Assembly (NCBI RefSeq): GCF_025465945.1
Contig: NZ_JANLNW010000051.1
Coordinates: 62,001 to 126,000 of the forward strand
DNA: 64,000 bases
Reading direction: 5' to 3'
Source of the DNA: Pseudomonas sp. 6D_7.1_Bac1
Lineage (GTDB): Bacteria > Pseudomonadota > Gammaproteobacteria > Pseudomonadales > Pseudomonadaceae
Of this stretch, positions 27,714 through 38,101 are shown piece after piece. The notes beneath the pieces are model-generated. The model ran no database searches and was not told where the DNA came from. It saw only the letters and a program-made list of their open reading frames with translations. Position 1 is the stretch's first letter. Every line of letters begins with the position of its first letter. The position numbers were made by a program, and so were the translations under genes.

Positions 27714-29039
27714 CTAGCGGATCTGGTGCTTGTGCAGCAATCGGTAAAAAGTCGGCCGTGAAACGCCCAGTACTCGAGCGGCTACGCTGAGGTTGTCACT
27801 GTGGCGGTTCAATACATCGCACAATGCCTGGCGTTCGGCGCGGGTCTTGTAATCTTCGAGGGTACCCATCGGCGCGGTGATCGCCTGGTGGCCGATCAGC
27901 CCCAGATCCCGCGCCTCGATCTGTCGGCCTTCCGCCAGTACCAACCCTCGACGCACCCGGTTGGCCAGCTCACGGACATTGCCCGGCCAGTCGTGCTTGC
28001 CCATGGCGACCAGCGCATCTTCACTGAAGCTGCGCGGCCGACGTCCGGTTTCCTGGCTGTAGAAGTGGGAAAAATGGTTAGCCAGCATCGACAGATCGCC
28101 GTGACGTTCGCGTAGCGGTGCGGTGACCACCTGCAGGACGTTGAGCCGGTAGTACAAATCCTCGCGGAAGCGTTTGGCTTCGATCGCGGATTCCAGATCC
28201 ACGTGGGTGGCTGCCAAGACCCGAACATCCACCGGAATAAGTTGACTGCCGCCCACCCGTTCGATGTGTTTTTCCTGCAGGAAACGCAACAGATTCGCTT
28301 GCAGTTCAAGGGGCAGATCGCCTATTTCATCCAGAAACAGGGTGCCACCGTTGGCCGCTTCAATGCGTCCGACTTTACGTTGATGCGCACCGGTAAAAGC
28401 GCCCTTTTCGTGACCAAACAGCTCGGACTGAATCAGATGCTCGGGAATCGCACCGCAATTGATCGCGACAAACGGTTTGCTGCGGCGTTGCGACTGACGG
28501 TGCAGGGTTCTGGCGACCAGCTCTTTACCGGTGCCGCTTTCCCCTCGAATCAATACCGGCGACTCGGTAGGCGCCAATTTGCTCAGCAGTTTGCGTAATT
28601 CGCGGATCGGCCGGCTGTCGCCCAGCAGTTCATGCTCGGGCTGGTTGACGTGAATTGTGCCCTGACCGCGCAAACGCGCCATGCCGAATGCTCGCCCAAT
28701 GGTCACTTGAACCCTGGAGACGTCGAACGGTAAGGTATGGAAATCGAAAAACCATTCGCAGACAAAATCGCCGGCATTCTGCAACCGCAGGAGTTCCTGG
28801 TTGAGAACAGCGATCCATTCAGTGCCGCTGCGGCTGATCAGATCTTTGACGGCTTCCGGGCGTTCAAGATGAAAAGGTTGAAGGCGCAGCAAACCAACAT
28901 CGCAGGAACGATCGGCGGCGTTCTCCAGCATACAGCTGTCGACATCCCAGCCGACCGTGCGCAGGCCGGGTAATAGACGATGGCAGTCGTCACACGGATC
29001 AACCACTAGCAAACGTCGCAATGCAGGCGTTTCGATCAT
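27714..29039 (-). CDS. Sigma-54-dependent transcriptional activator with degenerate receiver
   Basis: 441 residues. Residues 1-125 resemble a receiver-like domain but the usual phospho-acceptor context is lost. The AAA+ domain (about residues 140-375) has Walker A GESGTGKE, the sigma-54 contact loop GAFTGA, and Walker B GGTLFLDEIGDLP; R-finger region RFREDLYYRLNV is intact. A Fis-type helix-turn-helix ends the protein (SVAARVLGVSRPTFYRLLHKH). The degenerate N-terminus recalls VpsR/FleQ-type activators controlled by c-di-GMP rather than phosphorylation, which is inference. Convergent to fap; probable regulator of the fap sigma-54 promoter. Confidence 0.88.
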   Translation of the reverse strand: MIETPALRRLLVVDPCDDCHRLLPGLRTVGWDVDSCMLENAADRSCDVGLLRLQPFHLERPEAVKDLISRSGTEWIAVLNQELLRLQNAGDFVCEWFFDFHTLPFDVSRVQVTIGRAFGMARLRGQGTIHVNQPEHELLGDSRPIRELRKLLSKLAPTESPVLIRGESGTGKELVARTLHRQSQRRSKPFVAINCGAIPEHLIQSELFGHEKGAFTGAHQRKVGRIEAANGGTLFLDEIGDLPLELQANLLRFLQEKHIERVGGSQLIPVDVRVLAATHVDLESAIEAKRFREDLYYRLNVLQVVTAPLRERHGDLSMLANHFSHFYSQETGRRPRSFSEDALVAMGKHDWPGNVRELANRVRRGLVLAEGRQIEARDLGLIGHQAITAPMGTLEDYKTRAERQALCDVLNRHSDNLSVAARVLGVSRPTFYRLLHKHQIR

Positions 29040-29383
29040 GACTGTTCCTTGGCGCCAAAAATTAGAAAAGTTATTAGAAACAGTCGTTTGGCGGTCCTAA
29101 ATGTAACGTTAGCAAGATCTTGACGCTACCTTGTATCGTTTAACTATAAGGTTCACATCATTTTCGTTATAAAACAGACTTTAATGAGTCACCTAACGAG
29201 TTTGAACCTTTCATCCAGCTTTCAACGCGCCCCTTGATGTTGAACCTATAAAAGAAAGTTGAAATTTCTTTTGATTGTGTGTGACCCGCCCCCCTATTGC
29301 GCGCATCAGTACAAGTAACCAGCCGAACGGTAAGCCCAACCGACGGCACATCACTTGATTGGGCACAGACGAGAGAAGACCCC
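29040..29383. other. Intergenic region, promoters only
   Basis: 344 bases between divergent genes, AT-rich in the middle. No open reading frame with a supported start and no clear inverted repeat was recognised; it presumably holds the promoters of the activator gene and the following small gene. Confidence 0.5.
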
Positions 29384-29650
29384 ATGAACGCCCCGCTCCG
29401 TATCAACGAAGCTCTTTTGATTGCCGACCGCGCATTTACACCCTTCCAATGCGTGGCCTGGGCCCCACAGGAAGGCACTGGCGAGCTCAGCCTGACCATC
29501 ATCGACCGCACCAACACGCCTATCAGCCGTACACAGATCCCGAGCAGCGCCTACACCGATCCGGCCCAACTTGAAGACTTGCTGAAACAGGCTCGCGCCG
29601 AATTGAGCGAGGAAGGCTATCAGTTGCAATCCTGGACAATGCCGCGATAA
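29384..29650 (+). CDS. Conserved small hypothetical protein
   Basis: 88 residues with no signal peptide or membrane segment. Not recognised beyond a resemblance to small hypothetical proteins of Pseudomonas. It has an alternating beta/alpha character (LSLTIIDRTN, then a C-terminal LEDLLKQARAELSEEG helix). AGAGAAGA lies before the ATG. Followed by a strong terminator, so it is a single-gene transcript. Confidence 0.7.
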   Translation: MNAPLRINEALLIADRAFTPFQCVAWAPQEGTGELSLTIIDRTNTPISRTQIPSSAYTDPAQLEDLLKQARAELSEEGYQLQSWTMPR

Positions 29651-29659
29651 ATGAAATGA

Positions 29660-29694
29660 AGTGCGGATCACAGCGAAGTGATCCGCACTTTTTT
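29660..29694 (+). terminator. Rho-independent terminator
   Basis: Perfect 12-base arms (AGTGCGGATCAC and complement) around a six-base loop, followed by six T residues, 10 bases after the small gene's stop. Confidence 0.93.
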
Positions 29695-29780
29695 ATCGAA
29701 GCACCTCAAGAAAACTCAAGAACTTGATCTTCCCGGGCTGTTACGGCAAGTTGCGCGCTTCTTGATAGAAGGAGCAACTG

Positions 29781-31283
29781 ATGTCCGGTTCAATGGCCCA
29801 GGCGTTTACGCACAATTTCCTAGGGCATTCACCGCGCTGGTACAAAGCAAGCATTCTCGCCTTCCTGATTCTCAATCCACTGGTGCTCTGGACAGCAGGT
29901 CCGGTGGCGGCAGGCTGGTTGCTGGTGGCGGAGTTCATTTTCACCCTGGCCATGGCACTCAAGTGCTACCCGCTGATGCCCGGTGGCCTGCTGATGGTCG
30001 AAGCGCTGCTGTTGCGCATGACCACACCTGAAGCCCTGTATGACGAACTGCTACACAACTTCCCGGTGATCCTGCTGCTGATGTTCATGGTGGCGGGCAT
30101 CTACTTCATGAAGGACCTGCTGCTGTTTCTGTTCTCCCGACTGTTGCTTGGGGTTCGTTCCAAGGCATTGTTGGGGCTGATGTTCTGTTTTCTGTCGGCG
30201 TTTCTTTCGGCATTTCTCGATGCGTTGACGGTGACCGCCGTGATCATCAGTGCGGCCGTGGGGTTTTACTCGGTCTATCACCGCGTGGCTTCGGGCAATG
30301 ACCCTCGGCAGGACAGCGAATTCAGCGACGACCACACGCTGCCTGTCCTGCATCACGAAGACCTTGAGCAGTTCCGCTCATTCCTGCGCAGTTTGTTGAT
30401 GCACGGCGCCGTGGGTACGGCGCTCGGCGGTGTTTGCACCCTGGTGGGCGAGCCGCAGAACCTGCTGATCGGCCACGAGATGAGTTGGCACTTTGCAGCG
30501 TTTTTCCAAAAAGTCGCCCCAGTCTCGCTACCGGTGCTGGTGGCGGGCCTGGTGACTTGTGTGTTGCTGGAGAAATTGCGCTGGTTCGGTTACGGCACTT
30601 TGCTACCGGACAACGTCCGCGTGGTGCTGGCCAACTATGCGGCACAGGACAACACTGAGCGCACCGACCGCCAACGCGCGGCGCTGTGGGTTCAAGGCCT
30701 GGCGGCACTGATACTGATTGTCGGGTTGGCGCTTCACATCGCCGAGGTCGGGCTGATCGGCCTGATGGTGATCGTCTTGATCACGGCGTTCACCGGCATC
30801 ACAGAAGAACACCGGATTGGTAACGCCTTCAAGGATGCGATGCCGTTTACCGCCTTGCTGGTGGTGTTCTTCGCCGTCGTGGCAGTGATTCACGATCAGC
30901 AGCTGTTCACGCCGTTGATCCAGTGGGTGCTGACCCTGCCGGCAGACCAGCAACCGGGCATGTTGTTTATCGCCAATGGCGTGTTGTCGGCGATCAGCGA
31001 TAACGTGTTCGTGGCGACGATCTACATCACGGAGGTCAAGCAGGCGTTCATTTCCGGTCATATGAGCCGCGAGCATTTCGAAACCCTGGCGATTGCCATC
31101 AACACCGGCACCAACCTGCCGAGCGTGGCAACACCCAACGGGCAGGCGGCGTTTCTGTTTTTGCTGACCTCGGCGATTGCCCCGCTGATTCGGTTGTCTT
31201 ACGGGCGCATGGTCTGGATGGCCTTGCCCTACACCGTGGTGATGGGCGTATTGGGCTGGTATGCAGTGAGCTACTGGTTGTAA
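29781..31283 (+). CDS. nhaB: Na+/H+ antiporter NhaB
   Basis: 500 residues, the normal length of NhaB, with about twelve hydrophobic segments. Recognisable segments are [26 protein letters not shown] and [11 protein letters not shown], which carry conserved acidic residues used for ion binding. It exchanges external protons for internal sodium across the inner membrane. AAGGAG is six bases before the ATG. Followed by a REP pair. Confidence 0.95.
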   Translation: MSGSMAQAFTHNFLGHSPRWYKASILAFLILNPLVLWTAGPVAAGWLLVAEFIFTLAMALKCYPLMPGGLLMVEALLLRMTTPEALYDELLHNFPVILLLMFMVAGIYFMKDLLLFLFSRLLLGVRSKALLGLMFCFLSAFLSAFLDALTVTAVIISAAVGFYSVYHRVASGNDPRQDSEFSDDHTLPVLHHEDLEQFRSFLRSLLMHGAVGTALGGVCTLVGEPQNLLIGHEMSWHFAAFFQKVAPVSLPVLVAGLVTCVLLEKLRWFGYGTLLPDNVRVVLANYAAQDNTERTDRQRAALWVQGLAALILIVGLALHIAEVGLIGLMVIVLITAFTGITEEHRIGNAFKDAMPFTALLVVFFAVVAVIHDQQLFTPLIQWVLTLPADQQPGMLFIANGVLSAISDNVFVATIYITEVKQAFISGHMSREHFETLAIAINTGTNLPSVATPNGQAAFLFLLTSAIAPLIRLSYGRMVWMALPYTVVMGVLGWYAVSYWL

Positions 31284-31289
31284 CACCTA

Positions 31290-31385
31290 CCCTGTGGGAG
31301 CGAGCTTGCTCGCGATAGCGGACTGTCAGTCAACTTAGATGTTGCCTGACACACCGTCATCGCGAGCAAGCTCGCTCCCACAGGG
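31290..31385. repeat. REP pair (BIME), GCGAGC family
   Basis: Twenty-seven-base near-perfect inverted arms (core TGTGGGAGCGAGCTTGCTCG) separated by about 40 bases, between the convergent nhaB and zwf genes. A variant of the repeats at 6002 and 11825 with TT in place of CC in the centre. Confidence 0.9.
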
Positions 31386-31408
31386 TTTTGTGTGAATTAT
31401 TACCTGGC

Positions 31409-32929
31409 TCAGCCGAGGCTGTGCCAGACACGACCATCACGAGCCAGTAACTCATCAGCGGCATCCGGCCCATTATCGCCGGCAGCGTAGGTTTGCACGC
31501 TGGCGTCCTCCTTCCAGGCATCAAGGAACGGCTGAACCGCGCGCCAGCCGTTTTCAATATTGTCAGCACGCTGGAACAGCGTCTGATCGCCGGTCAGGCA
31601 GTCGTAGATCAAGGTTTCATAACCAGTGGAAGGCTGCATTTCGAAGAAGTCTTTGTAGGCAAACCCCAACTCGATGTTGGCCATGTTCAGCGCCGGCCCA
31701 GGACGCTTGGCCAGCAGGTCGAACCACATGCCTTCATTGGGTTGAATCTGGATCCTCAGGTAAGTCGGTTGCAGCTCATCGACTTCGGTATCGCGAAACT
31801 GCGCGTAGGGCGCAGGCTTGAAGCAGATGGCGATTTCAGTGTCGCGTACGCTCATCCGTTTGCCGGTACGCAAGTAGAACGGCACGCCGACCCAACGCCA
31901 GTTGTCGATCATCACCTTGAGCGCAACATAGGTTTCCGTTGTGCTGCCGGGGGCGACGTTAGGCTCTTCGCGATAACCGGCCAACGGTTTGCCGGAAATT
32001 TCGCCGGCAATATATTGGCCGCGCACCGAGTTGGCCTGCGCCTCTTCGGTAGACCAGGGACGAATCGCCCCGACCACCTTGGCTTTTTCACCTCGGACCG
32101 CATCGGCACCGAATGCCGCCGGTGGTTCCATCGCCACCATCGCCAGCAACTGAAACAGGTGATTGGGAACCATGTCCCGCAGCGCGCCCGTGTGCTCATA
32201 GAAACTGCCACGGGTTTCGACACCCACGGTTTCTGCGGCGGTGATTTGTACGTGATCGATGTAATGGTTGTTCCAGAACGCTTCGAACAGGCTGTTGGAG
32301 AACCGGCTGACCAGAATGTTCTGCACGGTCTCCTTGCCCAGGTAATGGTCGATCCGGTAGATCTGCTTTTCTGTCATGACCTTGAGCAAGCAAGCGTTCA
32401 AGGCTTCGGCGGTGTGCAGGTCGGAGCCAAAGGGCTTTTCGATCACGACCCGGCGGAAGGCGTCGTCGCCCTCCTCCAGCAGCCTTGACGAGCCCAGTCG
32501 GCGAACCACTTCACTGAAGAAGCGCGGCGCGGTTGCCAGATAGAAAACCGCATTGCCGGTCCCACTCTCGGCGATTTTTGCGGCCAGCGCCTGATAGGTG
32601 CTGTCGTCGAGAAAATCGCCCTGGACGTAGCTGATGCCCTTGGCCAGTTTGGCCCAGAGCACCGGGTCCAGGGTGTCATGGCCGTTGCCGACTTTATTGG
32701 CCGCCTCGGTGCGAATGAAGTTTTCGAGCTTTTTGGCGAAGTCCACGTCGCTGATCGCGTTGTGGTCGACACCGATGATCCGCAGTCCATCACCGAGCAA
32801 ACCGTCACGACTGAGGTTGTACAGCGCCGGCATCAACAAACGCTTGACCAGGTCGCCGTGAGCACCGAACAGGAACAGCGTGGTTGGCGGTGCGGGGTGT
32901 GCTTTGGATTTCTTGCGGATCGAAGTCAT
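31409..32929 (-). CDS. zwf: Glucose-6-phosphate 1-dehydrogenase
   Basis: 506 residues, full length. The N-terminal coenzyme site reads [19 protein letters not shown], the active-site signature is RIDHYLGKE near residue 197, and the C-terminal beta-sheet domain is complete. It oxidises glucose-6-phosphate to 6-phosphogluconolactone. Its start overlaps the gnd stop, so it is co-translated with gnd. This copy is not linked to edd/hexR/pgl, so it is the pentose-phosphate-type isoenzyme rather than the main Entner-Doudoroff one; that is inference from context. Confidence 0.95.
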   Translation of the reverse strand: MTSIRKKSKAHPAPPTTLFLFGAHGDLVKRLLMPALYNLSRDGLLGDGLRIIGVDHNAISDVDFAKKLENFIRTEAANKVGNGHDTLDPVLWAKLAKGISYVQGDFLDDSTYQALAAKIAESGTGNAVFYLATAPRFFSEVVRRLGSSRLLEEGDDAFRRVVIEKPFGSDLHTAEALNACLLKVMTEKQIYRIDHYLGKETVQNILVSRFSNSLFEAFWNNHYIDHVQITAAETVGVETRGSFYEHTGALRDMVPNHLFQLLAMVAMEPPAAFGADAVRGEKAKVVGAIRPWSTEEAQANSVRGQYIAGEISGKPLAGYREEPNVAPGSTTETYVALKVMIDNWRWVGVPFYLRTGKRMSVRDTEIAICFKPAPYAQFRDTEVDELQPTYLRIQIQPNEGMWFDLLAKRPGPALNMANIELGFAYKDFFEMQPSTGYETLIYDCLTGDQTLFQRADNIENGWRAVQPFLDAWKEDASVQTYAAGDNGPDAADELLARDGRVWHSLG

Positions 32930-33906
32930 TTTTTCGGCGTCTCGACATGGCCGCCAAAGCCGAAGCGCATGGCCGAAAGGATTTTGTCACCATAGGCGCC
33001 TTGCTGGCGCGAGCGGTAACGGGAAAACAGTGAGCTGGACAGCACCGGTACCGGCACCGCTTGCTCCATGGCCGCTTCGATGGTCCAGCGACCTTCGCCG
33101 CTGTCGGCGACGGAACCGGAGTAACCGTCGAGCTTCGGATCGCTGGCCAGCGCATCGGCCGTCAGGTCCAATAACCAGGACGAGACCACGCTGCCACGAC
33201 GCCAGACTTCGGCAATATCGGCCACGTTCAGGTCAAAACGCTGATCTTCCGGCAGGATCTCCGAGGCCTTGGTCTTGAGGATGTCGAAGCCTTCGGCGAA
33301 CGCCTGCATCATCCCGTATTCGATGCCGTTGTGAATCATCTTCACAAAATGACCGGAACCTGCGGGGCCGGCGTGAATGTAGCCATGTTCGGCGCGATTA
33401 TCTTCGGCAACCCGGTCCTTGGTCCGCGGAATGTCGCCCAGGCCTGGCGCCAGTGCAGCGAACAATGGATCGAGGCGATTGACCACATCAGCGTCGCCAC
33501 CAATCATCATGCAGTAGCCGCGCTCCAGCCCCCAGACGCCGCCGGAGGTGCCCACGTCGATGTACTTCAGGCCTTTTTCCGCCAAGGTCTTCGCGCGGCG
33601 AATGTCGTCCTTATAGAAGGTGTTGCCGCCATCGATGATCACATCGCCGGCGTCCAGCAACTGGCTCAAGGTGTCGATGGTTTCTTCGGTCGGCGCGCCG
33701 GCTGGCAGCATGACCCAGACCGCTCGGGGTTTATCCAGTGCCGCGACCAGCTTGGGTAAGTCCGCAACGCCAGTGGCGCCCTCTTGACTCAGGGTGTCAA
33801 CGAACGCGGTGTTGCGGTCATAGACCACAGTGGTGTGCCCGTTGAGCATCAGGCGCCGCGCAATGTTGCCGCCCATGCGGCCCAGTCCGATAATCCCCAG
33901 TTGCAT
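32926..33906 (-). CDS. gnd: 6-phosphogluconate dehydrogenase, decarboxylating, short type
   Basis: 326 residues, about 140 shorter than the classical enzyme and typical of the YqeC/GndA-like NAD-preferring class. [13 protein letters not shown] near residue 6 is the nucleotide site, [22 protein letters not shown] near residue 165 holds the catalytic lysine and substrate residues. It converts 6-phosphogluconate to ribulose-5-phosphate and CO2. ATG at 33906; a longer frame upstream has no ribosome site. Operon with zwf through an ATGA overlap. Confidence 0.93.
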   Translation of the reverse strand: MQLGIIGLGRMGGNIARRLMLNGHTTVVYDRNTAFVDTLSQEGATGVADLPKLVAALDKPRAVWVMLPAGAPTEETIDTLSQLLDAGDVIIDGGNTFYKDDIRRAKTLAEKGLKYIDVGTSGGVWGLERGYCMMIGGDADVVNRLDPLFAALAPGLGDIPRTKDRVAEDNRAEHGYIHAGPAGSGHFVKMIHNGIEYGMMQAFAEGFDILKTKASEILPEDQRFDLNVADIAEVWRRGSVVSSWLLDLTADALASDPKLDGYSGSVADSGEGRWTIEAAMEQAVPVPVLSSSLFSRYRSRQQGAYGDKILSAMRFGFGGHVETPKK

Positions 33907-34185
33907 GTGCTGATGCTCCTTACTACAAATAAAGGTGTGCCAAAGGTTATAGCGCAATGAGCCTGATTAAGGTTAGCCCAGAGCGCTGCAACATAGTTTC
34001 CGGGCGATTTTCCCGAGCTATAGGGATAACGTCCAAAACATTGGCGAAGACACAGGGACAACGAAAAATGAAAAAGTTCCCTCAATGACAGATAAAAACC
34101 AAAATTGGCGCTAGGCGCCAATGAAAAAGGGCATCCCCAAGGGTAATGCCAGTCAGTTAGAGAAAAGCGCGCCGAACGCAAAACC

Positions 34186-34317
34186 TGTGGCGAGGGGGCT
34201 TGCCCCCGTTCGGCTGCGAAGCAGTCGTAAACCGGCAAATGCATTCTTCCTGAAGCAATGCGACCATCGATTTTAGGGCCGCTTCGCGACCCAACGGGGG
34301 CAAGCCCCCTCGCCACA
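34186..34317. repeat. Long composite inverted repeat (REP-like, GGCGAGGGGGC type)
   Basis: Outer arms TGTGGCGAGGGGGCTTGCCC and their complement lie about 90 bases apart, and the interior carries the GTTCGGCTGCGAAGCAGTCG unit also found at 20839-20978. Located in the gap before gnd. Confidence 0.85.
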
Positions 34318-34384
34318 AATGTCCGCCAGACTAAAGATTTACATTAACTGACTGGCATTCATCCCCAAGGTTGCCCTCTCTTGT

Positions 34385-34876
34385 TCAAAGCGCCTTGGTC
34401 CAGAACAGCATACGGCCATGCGCCGGGTCGAACATCCCCGCTGAAAACCCGAACTTGCTGTAGGAACCCTGCGCGACGGCGTTGCCCTCCAGCACTTCCA
34501 GAGTAATTTTGCAGCAGCCGCGCTGACGGGCGATGTCCTCGACCTTTTGCAGCATTTTCTGGCTCAGCCCCAACCCGCGGAATTTTCCGACCACCGCCAG
34601 ATCGTGGACGTTGACCAGTGGCCGGCAGGCGAACGTCGAGAAACCTTCGAAGCAATTCACCAGCCCCGCCGGTTCCCCGTGAACAAACGCGAGAACACTG
34701 AACGCATGGGGTCGCTTGGCCAGTTCGCCGGGCAGTTGCTGCAAGACATCAGCCGATAACGGCGTGCCACCGCCCATCGGGTCTTCAGCGTAGTGGTTCA
34801 GAACCAGACTGATCGCTTCGGCATGTATCGGATTGGTGTAGCTGGCCTGGAGTACCAGGATTTCTGCGGATTCCAT
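34385..34876 (-). CDS. GNAT family N-acetyltransferase
   Basis: About 163 residues. The GNAT acetyl-CoA site is seen as LVNVHDLAVVGKFRGLGLSQKM (the R-G-x-G-L core near residue 97) with LEVLEGNAVAQGSYSKFGFS following. Substrate unknown. Two ATG codons occur; the second (34876) has GAGG at six bases whereas at the first it would abut the start. Confidence 0.85.
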   Translation of the reverse strand: MESAEILVLQASYTNPIHAEAISLVLNHYAEDPMGGGTPLSADVLQQLPGELAKRPHAFSVLAFVHGEPAGLVNCFEGFSTFACRPLVNVHDLAVVGKFRGLGLSQKMLQKVEDIARQRGCCKITLEVLEGNAVAQGSYSKFGFSAGMFDPAHGRMLFWTKAL

Positions 34877-35291
34877 TTCCATCCTCGATCGAACAGTGAG
34901 TGTGCATTCCTGCGTGCATCGCTTGTCAGCGCTGGGTTAGCCGACCTTAGCGTGCCGGGAACACTGCGGACAACTGCCAATCACCACAGCCCAGTGTTTT
35001 TTTCGGCAACTTTACGGGACTACCCCCTTCGCCCCTCCCTGGCACAAAAAGCAGGAGTTTTCCGATTTTTATGAAAGCTAAATACACGAAATAAACACAA
35101 CAGGCAGGACGATGCGCCATAAACACCGCTGAACCACAGATAAACAGGGGCTTTGCGAGCATGGCTCGATGTCTGACCCGTTGTAGGACGCCTACAACAA
35201 GGTTTTATTAGTCAACCAAAAGCATTGACAGCGGAATTGGATCCGGCAACTCTTGTATCCAACGAAAACAAAAAACATGAGACTGCCAACC
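34877..35291. promoter_or_regulatory. Intergenic region with a 17-bp palindrome before the C45/ABC operon
   Basis: 415 bases, no supported gene. TTGTAGGACGCCTACAA at 35181-35197 is a perfect palindrome (7-base arms, 3-base centre), about 95 bases upstream of the C45 gene, and could be an operator for the transport operon. Confidence 0.45.
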
Positions 35292-36416
35292 ATGAGCCAC
35301 TCCCCGTTCCCTCTCGTCGAAATCAGCGGTCCCCCCTTTGAACGCGGCGTTCAATACGGCCAAACCGTCAGCCAGCGGATTCACAAAAGCATCGAAATCT
35401 ACTCTGTCCAACTGCTGAAGATGGGTTACACCTGGGCCGACATCCGTGGCTTCGCCAACGAGTTTGTGCCGAGCATCGAAGCGTTCGAGCCGGAGTACGC
35501 CCAGGAAATGCGCGGTATCGCCGAGGGTGCGGGCTGCGATTTCGAAGCCATTGTGCTGATCAACGCCCGTACCGAAATCATTCAACTGGGCCGGCGCAAG
35601 GCGCGTCTGCCCGATCCGGACGGCTGCACCGGGGCGGTGATTCTGCCGATGGCTTCGGCGGCAAACGAAGTGATTCACGGACAAAACTGGGACTGGCGCG
35701 CGGAATGTGCCGAAAGCGCCATTGTGTTGAAAGTCCGCCGCGAAGACGGCCCGGATGTACTGACCTTCACCGAGGCCGGTGGCCTGGCCCGCAACGGGTT
35801 GAACTCGATCGGCACCGCGATCACCGCCAACTACCTGGAATCCGAACGCGACTACACCCAGGTCGGCGTGCCACTGCCGTTCATTCGGCGCAAGGCACTG
35901 GAGGCCGCGCACTTCGCGCTGTCGATCAAGGTGGTCGCCACCACGGCCAAATCCACCTCCAACAACATGATGCTCAGCCACGCCGGCGGGTATGCCATCA
36001 ACTTTGAATGCGCCCCCGACGAAGTCTTCCCGATTCAGGCCGAACAGGGATTGCTAGTCCATGCCAATCACTGGCAGAGCCCGGTGGCACTGGGCAAGCT
36101 GCGTGAAGCCGGATTGTGCAGCGTGCCGGAAAGTCTCTACCGCGATGTGCGCGTGCGGCAGATCCTCAGCGAAACGCCCGGACAATTGACCGCAGAGCAC
36201 ATGAAAAAAGCCTTCTTCGATGACTTCGGCACGCCTTGGGCCGTGTGCCGCCCACCGCTTTCCAACATGGCCGGCAACCTGTCGGCCACGGTCGCCATGG
36301 TGGTAATGCGGCCGGCCAAGGGTTTGATGGACGTCGCACCATTACCGGCCGTCAATCGCGAGTTCACTACCTACTCGCTGGCAATGGAGGGCGACATCAA
36401 CCGCTACCTCAAGTAA
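35292..36416 (+). CDS. C45-family Ntn-hydrolase / acyltransferase
   Basis: 374 residues, related to isopenicillin N acyltransferase and other peptidase C45 proteins. The autocatalytic nucleophile cysteine is in PDGCTGAVI near residue 118, followed by the conserved GQNWDW. Such enzymes self-cleave and then remove or transfer acyl groups on amides, peptides or lactams. The ATG at 35292 is preferred by alignment length although no good ribosome site is visible; ATG 35277 is an alternative. Cytosolic, no signal peptide. It opens an operon encoding an ABC importer, so it probably processes the imported substrate. Confidence 0.82.
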   Translation: MSHSPFPLVEISGPPFERGVQYGQTVSQRIHKSIEIYSVQLLKMGYTWADIRGFANEFVPSIEAFEPEYAQEMRGIAEGAGCDFEAIVLINARTEIIQLGRRKARLPDPDGCTGAVILPMASAANEVIHGQNWDWRAECAESAIVLKVRREDGPDVLTFTEAGGLARNGLNSIGTAITANYLESERDYTQVGVPLPFIRRKALEAAHFALSIKVVATTAKSTSNNMMLSHAGGYAINFECAPDEVFPIQAEQGLLVHANHWQSPVALGKLREAGLCSVPESLYRDVRVRQILSETPGQLTAEHMKKAFFDDFGTPWAVCRPPLSNMAGNLSATVAMVVMRPAKGLMDVAPLPAVNREFTTYSLAMEGDINRYLK

Positions 36417-36470
36417 CTCACGCGACACCCACGCCCTCTGGGCAGCACAACAAGAACAATAAACAACCAA

Positions 36471-36509
36471 CGGTGTGCGACGGCTGCCGATTCCAACCGT
36501 CGCACACCG
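36471..36509. repeat. Intercistronic stem-loop
   Basis: Perfect 13-base arms CGGTGTGCGACGG and CCGTCGCACACCG around a 13-base loop, with no T-run. It lies 20 bases before the binding-protein start and could stabilise that part of the transcript. Confidence 0.7.
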
Positions 36510-36528
36510 CCCATGGAGCATCACTCCC

Positions 36529-38091
36529 GTGCATACATTCACTCGTATTGCCCTGACGCTAGGGTTCAGCAGTCTCGCCCTTGGTAGTGTGAGCGCCGAA
36601 GCCGCCAGCACTCTGCGCGTGGCCCTCAACGCAGACATTCGCAGCACCGACCCCGGCGTCAACCGCGACGAAAACACCGACGCGGTGGTTCTGCACATTG
36701 TCGAAGGCCTGGTGGCCTACCGCGAAGACGCTTCGGTCGGCCCGCTGCTGGCCAGCAAGGTCGAAGTGTCGGCCGATGGCCTGGAATACCGTTTCACCCT
36801 GCGCGACGGTGTGAAGTTTCATAACGGCGCCACCCTGACTTCCAGCGACGTACTGTGGACCTGGAAACGTTATCTCGATCCGCAGACCCAGTGGCGCTGT
36901 CTGGCAGATTTCGACGGCCGAGGCGTGGCGAAAATCGCCGACATCAGCGCGCCCGATCCATTGACCGTGGTCTTCACCCTGGACAAACCCAATGGCTTGT
37001 TCCTCGCGCAAATGGCTCGTTCCGATTGCGGCGGCACCGGCATCCTGCATCCGTCTTCCGTGGATGCCAGCGGCAAATGGCAAGCGCCGATCGGTACCGG
37101 ACCGTTCAAATTCGCCGAATGGAAACCGGGGCAATACGTCGATCTGCAACGCTTTGCCGACTACAGCGCCCGCCCGGAGACGGCTCTCGATGGCTACACC
37201 GGCAACAAACAGGCCTTCATCGACGATCTGCGCTTCATGGTGATTCCCGATGCCGCCTCAGCCAAAGCCGCACTGCAATCCAAAGGCGTCGACGTACTGC
37301 CCGATGTCACGGTGATGGACGCTCGCGAACTCAGCGCCTTGCCGGGCATCAAGACCTCCAGCAGTTCCAACATGTCGCTCAACGCGCTGCTGTTCCAGAC
37401 CCGCGACCCGCTGCTCAAGGACGTGCGCATCCGGCGTGCCATCGCGCTGTCGCTGGACAGCGAGCAAATGGTCCAGGCATTGACCGAAGGCACCTCCCAC
37501 GCCAACAACTCGGTAGTGCCAGACACCAGCCCCTACTACAAAGACGTTCAGAAGCAAGGCTACACAGCCAACATCGAAGAAGCCAAACGCCTGCTCAAGG
37601 AAGCCGGTTATAACGGCCAGCCGTTGAAGATCATCACCAACAAGCGCTACCAGAGCGTATTCGACATGGCGGTGCTGAGCCAGGCCATGGCCCAGGCCGC
37701 CGGGTTGAACATCGATATCGAAACCCTCGAATGGGGCACGCAACTGGAGCGCTACCAGAGCGGTGCGTACCAGGTCATGGCATTTCCCTATTCGGCGCGG
37801 TTCGACGCGGCGCTGAACTTCGAGTCGGTGATGGGCGACAAAAATCAGCAACCGCGCAAGGTCTGGGACAACCCCCAGGCGCAAGGCTGGATGCTTGAAT
37901 CCATGCGCGAAACCGCGCCACTCAAACGTCAGGCGCTGTTCGACCAGTTGCACCGGCAGATGCTCGCCGATGTGCCCATGGTGGTGATGTACAACGGCAG
38001 CACTGTCGGCGCCTTTCAGGATCGGGTCGACGGTTACCGCTCCTGGCCCATCGCCAAACCGCGCCTGTGGGGCGTGAAACTGGCCGAGTAG
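36529..38091 (+). CDS. ABC importer substrate-binding protein (SBP family 5)
   Basis: 521 residues from a GTG that has GGAG ten bases before it and yields a typical signal peptide (HTFTRIALTLGFSSLALGS, cleavage at AEA). The mature protein follows family 5 (DppA/OppA/GsiB): LVAYREDASVGPLLA, the conserved YRFTLRDGVKFHNGATLTSSD and the DVRIRRAIALSLD segment. It is periplasmic and delivers peptide- or amide-like compounds to the permeases. Confidence 0.88.
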   Translation: MHTFTRIALTLGFSSLALGSVSAEAASTLRVALNADIRSTDPGVNRDENTDAVVLHIVEGLVAYREDASVGPLLASKVEVSADGLEYRFTLRDGVKFHNGATLTSSDVLWTWKRYLDPQTQWRCLADFDGRGVAKIADISAPDPLTVVFTLDKPNGLFLAQMARSDCGGTGILHPSSVDASGKWQAPIGTGPFKFAEWKPGQYVDLQRFADYSARPETALDGYTGNKQAFIDDLRFMVIPDAASAKAALQSKGVDVLPDVTVMDARELSALPGIKTSSSSNMSLNALLFQTRDPLLKDVRIRRAIALSLDSEQMVQALTEGTSHANNSVVPDTSPYYKDVQKQGYTANIEEAKRLLKEAGYNGQPLKIITNKRYQSVFDMAVLSQAMAQAAGLNIDIETLEWGTQLERYQSGAYQVMAFPYSARFDAALNFESVMGDKNQQPRKVWDNPQAQGWMLESMRETAPLKRQALFDQLHRQMLADVPMVVMYNGSTVGAFQDRVDGYRSWPIAKPRLWGVKLAE

Positions 38092-38101
38092 GAGATCGAT
38101 C

